From: Oscillospiraceae bacterium
GTDB taxonomy: Bacteria; Bacillota; Clostridia; Oscillospirales; Oscillospiraceae
Assembly (NCBI GenBank): GCA_902766215.1
Contig: CACXCV010000074.1
Coordinates: 1-8,731, forward strand
Direction of reading: 5' to 3'
DNA length: 8,731 bases
The translations under genes were made by a program, and so were the position numbers. Below the pieces are notes generated by a model. The model saw only the letters and a list, made by a program, of their open reading frames with translations. It searched no databases and was not told the DNA's origin. This document shows, one piece after another, positions 5,709-8,731 of the stretch; position 1 is the first letter of the stretch, and each line of letters starts with the position of its first letter.

Positions 5709-6473
5709 TTAGCCCATTTCGCTGTACTTGGCGCCCAGCTCAGAGATGGTGCCGTCGTTGATCATCTTCTCCAGCACGGTGTTGATCTTGTTCAGCAGCT
5801 CGGTGTTGCCCTTGGCCACGGCAATGGCATATTCCTCAGACTCGAAGGCGGAGGGGTCTTCAACAATCTTCAGGCCCTCGTTGTCGTTAACATATTTGAT
5901 GGCCGTGGCGGAGTCCAGCACAACCACGTCGCACTTGCCGTTGACCAGCTCCATGACAGCTTCGGTGCCCTTCTTGAAGGACTCGTAGGGATAGCCCATG
6001 TCGTTGACGCAGATTTCGCCGGTGTAGCCCTGGATGACGCAGATCTTCTTGTCAGCCATGTCGGCGGCACAGGTGATGTCCGAGTCGTCTTTGACGATCA
6101 TGACCTGGGTGGCGGTGTAGTACGGGTTGGAGAAGTCAACCGACTCCAGACGCTCGTCGGTGATGGTCATACCGGCAATGGCGGCGTCGATCTGGCCGTT
6201 CTGCAGGGCCACCAGCAGCGAGTCGAACTCCATGTTTTCGATGACGGGGGTCATGTTGTTGTCCTCGGCAACCTGCTTGGCAATGGCAATGTCAATGCCG
6301 TCAAACTCGCCGATGGTGCCGTTGGCGGTGACAAACTCAAAGGGAGGGAATTCGGCGTTGGTGCCGAAGGTGAGCGTTGCGGTTGCGGCGGGGGCGCTGC
6401 TGCAGGCGCTCAGCACGCAGCCCAGCAGCAGAAGGGACATGGCCAGAGAGAGAACTTTTACCAGCTTTTTCAT
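5709..6473 (-). CDS. Polar amino acid ABC transporter substrate-binding lipoprotein
   Basis: This 254-residue protein is the extracytoplasmic receptor of an amino acid importer (SBP_bac_3 family). A positively charged start and hydrophobic helix lead to the lipobox LSAC, with C24 as the lipidated cysteine; LLGC at C19 is a less likely alternative. Ligand-site features follow: FGTNAEFPPFEF (36-47), GIDIAIAKQV (59-68), DAAIAGMTITDERLESVDFSNPYY (96-119) with R108 placed to bind the alpha-carboxylate, and VVVLDSATA (183-191) with D187 placed to bind the alpha-amino group. These indicate an amino acid ligand, but the side-chain preference cannot be read. Four further cysteines (C135, C145, C155, C181) are unusual for an exported protein. 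The start has AAGGAG at 6483-6488 with a 9-base spacer. It is the last gene of its operon, 73 bases after the ATPase. Confidence 0.94.
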   Translation of the reverse strand: MKKLVKVLSLAMSLLLLGCVLSACSSAPAATATLTFGTNAEFPPFEFVTANGTIGEFDGIDIAIAKQVAEDNNMTPVIENMEFDSLLVALQNGQIDAAIAGMTITDERLESVDFSNPYYTATQVMIVKDDSDITCAADMADKKICVIQGYTGEICVNDMGYPYESFKKGTEAVMELVNGKCDVVVLDSATAIKYVNDNEGLKIVEDPSAFESEEYAIAVAKGNTELLNKINTVLEKMINDGTISELGAKYSEMG

Positions 6474-6546
6474 TGTAATAATCTCCTTTTATTTGTTTGT
6501 TTTGCTTATTCAAGGGGGATAAACCCCAAAATAACGGTTTGACGGG

Positions 6547-7269
<723 letters not shown>

Positions 7270-7289
7270 GGCAGCCGCTCCTTTCCGGT

Positions 7290-7988
7290 TCAGTGCGTCT
7301 CTGACCGGCGCAGATGTTTTTCCGCGCGGCCCAGAGCCAGGGTCAGGATTTTAATGAGCACGAAGTAGATGATGGCCGTGCCGATCAGGGGCATAAAGGC
7401 CTCGAAGGTGGCGCTTTTGATAAAGTCGCCGGCCTTTTGAATGTCAGTCAGCCCCACATAGCCCACAATGGCCGTTTCCTTAATCAAGGTAATAAACTCA
7501 TTGCACAGCGCGGGGAAGATGTTTTTCACCGCCTGGGGGATGACGATGTGTATCATGGTCTGGCGGCCGTTGAGCCCCAGCGAACGGCCGGCCTCGGTCT
7601 GGCCGGCGTCGATCGACTGGATGCCGGCGCGGAAGATCTCGGACACATACGCGCCGGAGTTGATGCCGAAGGCGATGGCGGCAATGAGCCACTTGGGCCA
7701 GTGAACCGTGGCAAAGACCACAAAGTAGATGATCATCAGCTGCGTGACGGACGGGGTGCCCCGGATCACGTCGGTGTAGATTTTGCTGAGGATGTTCAGC
7801 AGCTTCTTTTTGGACAGGCTACACAGCGCGATGATCAGGCCGATGAGGATGCCCAGCAGCACCGCCACCAGCGAAATCTTGATAGTGACGCCGATGCCGC
7901 CAAGCAGAAGCTTGTATCGGTCTTCGCGGATGAAGCATTTGTAAAATGTAGCGGCCAGGTCCGCCGCCCACGCGGAAATCCGATCCAT
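7290..7988 (-). CDS. Amino acid ABC transporter permease (HisM/GlnP family)
   Basis: The inner membrane permease of the importer, 232 residues. It starts with a short amphipathic N-terminus, then hydrophobic segments at about 30-57, 82-97, 100-113 and 198-218, with a weaker one near 160-180. The family RGTP motif is at 77-80. The EAA loop that docks the ATPase is EAGRSLGLN...IVIPQA (132-153). I chose the ATG at 7988, which has AGGAGAG at 7995-8001 about seven bases upstream and lies some 42 bases from the predicted transcript start. An in-frame ATG at 8105 would add 39 residues, but it lies upstream of the promoter and the extra sequence is not family-like. It is the first gene of the operon. 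Only one permease is present, so a homodimer is expected. Confidence 0.94.
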   Translation of the reverse strand: MDRISAWAADLAATFYKCFIREDRYKLLLGGIGVTIKISLVAVLLGILIGLIIALCSLSKKKLLNILSKIYTDVIRGTPSVTQLMIIYFVVFATVHWPKWLIAAIAFGINSGAYVSEIFRAGIQSIDAGQTEAGRSLGLNGRQTMIHIVIPQAVKNIFPALCNEFITLIKETAIVGYVGLTDIQKAGDFIKSATFEAFMPLIGTAIIYFVLIKILTLALGRAEKHLRRSETH

Positions 7989-8026
7989 GGCATTCTCTCC
8001 TCTGTTTGATGAGTGGTTATTCATTT

Positions 8027-8035
8027 GATATGCAT
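8027..8035. repeat. GATATGCAT direct repeat copy 1, over the predicted ABC transcription start
   Basis: The nonamer GATATGCAT, containing palindromic ATGCAT, covers the predicted start of transcription (about 8030) of the ABC operon. An identical copy lies 70 bases upstream at 8097-8105. A repressor site at this position would be easy to explain, but no regulator is identified. Confidence 0.4.
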
Positions 8036-8036
8036 G

Positions 8037-8065
8037 ATTATACTGCTGCAATGCGGGTTTGTCAA
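8037..8065 (-). promoter_or_regulatory. Consensus promoter of the amino acid ABC operon
   Basis: On the minus strand a perfect TTGACA -35 (8060-8065) and perfect TATAAT -10 (8037-8042) are separated by exactly 17 bases. Transcription should start near 8030, giving a leader of about 42 bases before the permease ATG. A promoter this close to consensus usually implies strong expression held down by a regulator. Confidence 0.9.
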
Positions 8066-8096
8066 CCAGGAAATGCAAATCTTCCATTCTGACCAA

Positions 8097-8105
8097 GATA
8101 TGCAT
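8097..8105. repeat. GATATGCAT direct repeat copy 2, upstream of the ABC promoter
   Basis: This is identical to the copy at 8027-8035 and sits at about -67 to -75 relative to the predicted start. ATGATTA follows both copies (8034-8040 and 8112-8118), overlapping the first copy and slightly downstream of the second, so more than the nonamer may be shared. Confidence 0.4.
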
Positions 8106-8115
8106 TCATACATGA

Positions 8116-8129
8116 TTACCCTTGGGTAA
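8116..8129. promoter_or_regulatory. Candidate operator palindrome upstream of the ABC promoter
   Basis: TTACCCTTGGGTAA is a 6-2-6 inverted repeat with perfect arms, about 50 bases upstream of the -35. It stands alone in AT-rich sequence and is not part of a terminator. It may be a regulator binding site; the regulator is unknown. Confidence 0.35.
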
Positions 8130-8214
8130 AATGAATAGAAACACCGGAATCAAGCGACATATGGGAAGCTGCGGCCGGGAGCGGCACCGCGCGCCGGCCC
8201 CGGGAAACAGAAAG

Positions 8215-8244
8215 CATGAGCGCCTGCCGCGGCAGGCGCTCATG
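8215..8244 (-). terminator. uvrA terminator hairpin
   Basis: A 30-base perfect palindrome (13 paired bases around a CGCG loop) lies 26 bases beyond the uvrA stop. Read on the minus strand it is followed by CTTTCTGTTT, a U-rich tail, as expected for intrinsic termination. Further downstream, GGCCGG (8173-8178) and CCGGCC (8194-8199) form a second GC-rich stem without a U-tract. The remainder of 8106-8270 holds no gene. Confidence 0.85.
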
Positions 8245-8270
8245 TATGAAAACACGCATATGATGAATAA

Positions 8271-8731
8271 TTACAGCAGGCGGCTGAGAAACTGGCCGGT
8301 GGCGCTGCCGGGGCAGGCGGCAATCTCCTCCGGCGTGCCGGCGGCGACGATCTGCCCGCCGGCGTCGCCGCCGTCGGGGCCCAGGTCGATGACATGGTCG
8401 GCCACCTTGATCACGTCCAGGTTGTGCTCGATGACAATGACGGTGTTGCCGGCGTCCACCAGCATCTGCAGCACGTCGATCAGCCGGTGTACGTCGGCCA
8501 TGTGCAGGCCGGTGGTCGGCTCGTCCAGAAAGTAGACGGTGCTGCCGGTGCTGCGGCGGGACAGCTCGGTGGCCAGCTTGATGCGCTGGGCCTCGCCGCC
8601 GGAGAGCGTGGTGGCCGCCTGGCCCAGCTTGACATATTCCAGGCCCACGTCCACCAGCGTCTGCACGCGGCTGCGGATCTTGGGCAGGTTGTCAAAGAAG
8701 TCCAGCGCCTCGGCGGCGGTCATTTCCAGCA
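8271..8731 (-). CDS. uvrA: Excinuclease ABC subunit A, C-terminal part (continues past the right edge)
   Basis: This is the last roughly 153 codons of UvrA, the ATP-dependent damage-recognition subunit of nucleotide excision repair, which loads UvrB on DNA lesions. The segment opens with LEMTAAEALDFFDNLPKI, then LVDVGLEYVKLGQAATTLSGGEAQRIKLATEL, containing the second ABC signature. It continues with Walker B VYFLDEPTTGLH and the switch histidine region VIVIEHNLDVIKVADHVIDLGP. The reading frame is open to the window edge, so the ATG-like codon at 8723 is internal; full-length UvrA is about 940 residues. The C-terminus ends QFLSRLL, as is normal for the family, so the gene looks intact. It has its own terminator and is separate from the ABC importer operon downstream. 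Confidence 0.96.
   Translation of the reverse strand, partial: LEMTAAEALDFFDNLPKIRSRVQTLVDVGLEYVKLGQAATTLSGGEAQRIKLATELSRRSTGSTVYFLDEPTTGLHMADVHRLIDVLQMLVDAGNTVIVIEHNLDVIKVADHVIDLGPDGGDAGGQIVAAGTPEEIAACPGSATGQFLSRLL

Noticed and set aside
7989..8105. Longer permease starting at ATG 8105
   Set aside because: It would include the promoter itself, and the added residues are not typical of the family. The ATG at 7988 has a good ribosome-binding site.
8020..8110. ArgR-type boxes upstream of the ABC operon
   Set aside because: TGAAT half-sites occur (for example in TATGAATGCAT on the minus strand), but the partner half-site matches poorly.
8122..8535. Plus-strand open frame opposite the uvrA end
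   Set aside because: It covers the terminator and antisense uvrA sequence. The translation has no recognisable domain.

Overview
The window is GC-rich chromosomal DNA from a Gram-positive anaerobe, most likely class Clostridia (Oscillospiraceae/Ruminococcaceae-like). That placement is inferred from protein families: a UPF0210/DUF711 protein, a long CofE-like ligase, a PerR-type Fur repressor, a DUF6465 protein, Mini-ribonuclease III and RqcH, together with strong GGAGG-type ribosome-binding sites. No species can be named from the sequence alone. Everything looks like ordinary housekeeping or conserved accessory chromosome. I see no tRNA, rRNA, CRISPR array, insertion sequence, phage gene or attachment site.

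Layout. (1) 1-1926, plus strand: the 3' half of a UPF0210 (PFL-fold) gene, then a 396-residue CofE-like F420-0:L-glutamate ligase family gene, ending at a 16-bp perfect hairpin shared with the convergent gene. (2) 1991-2733, minus strand: a small DUF6465 protein, then a PerR-type Fur-family repressor preceded by a Fur/PerR-box-like sequence. (3) 2734-2969: a 236-bp divergent intergenic region with two good promoters pointing away from each other and an inverted repeat almost midway between them. (4) 2970-5606, plus strand: a tightly overlapped operon of mrnC (Mini-III), rqcH (ribosome quality control) and a Nudix hydrolase, closed by a 15-bp perfect hairpin. (5) 5709-7988, minus strand: a complete polar amino acid ABC importer in the order permease, ATPase (TTG start), lipoprotein substrate-binding protein. 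It is driven by a perfect-consensus TTGACA-17-TATAAT promoter with repeats around it. (6) 8271-8731, minus strand: the C-terminal end of uvrA, running off the right edge, followed by a hairpin terminator.

How the genes may work together. mrnC and rqcH join rRNA maturation with rescue of obstructed 50S subunits, and the stop/start overlaps imply translational coupling, with the Nudix hydrolase as a possible house-cleaning partner. The PerR-like repressor may regulate itself. The ABC genes form a self-contained amino acid uptake unit. I found no convincing new defence or mobile system. The points most worth a second look are the CofE-like ligase and its UPF0210 neighbour, the Asp-to-Glu change in the RqcH DR motif, a hairpin placed at the predicted 5' end of the mrnC mRNA, and the operator-like repeats around the ABC promoter.
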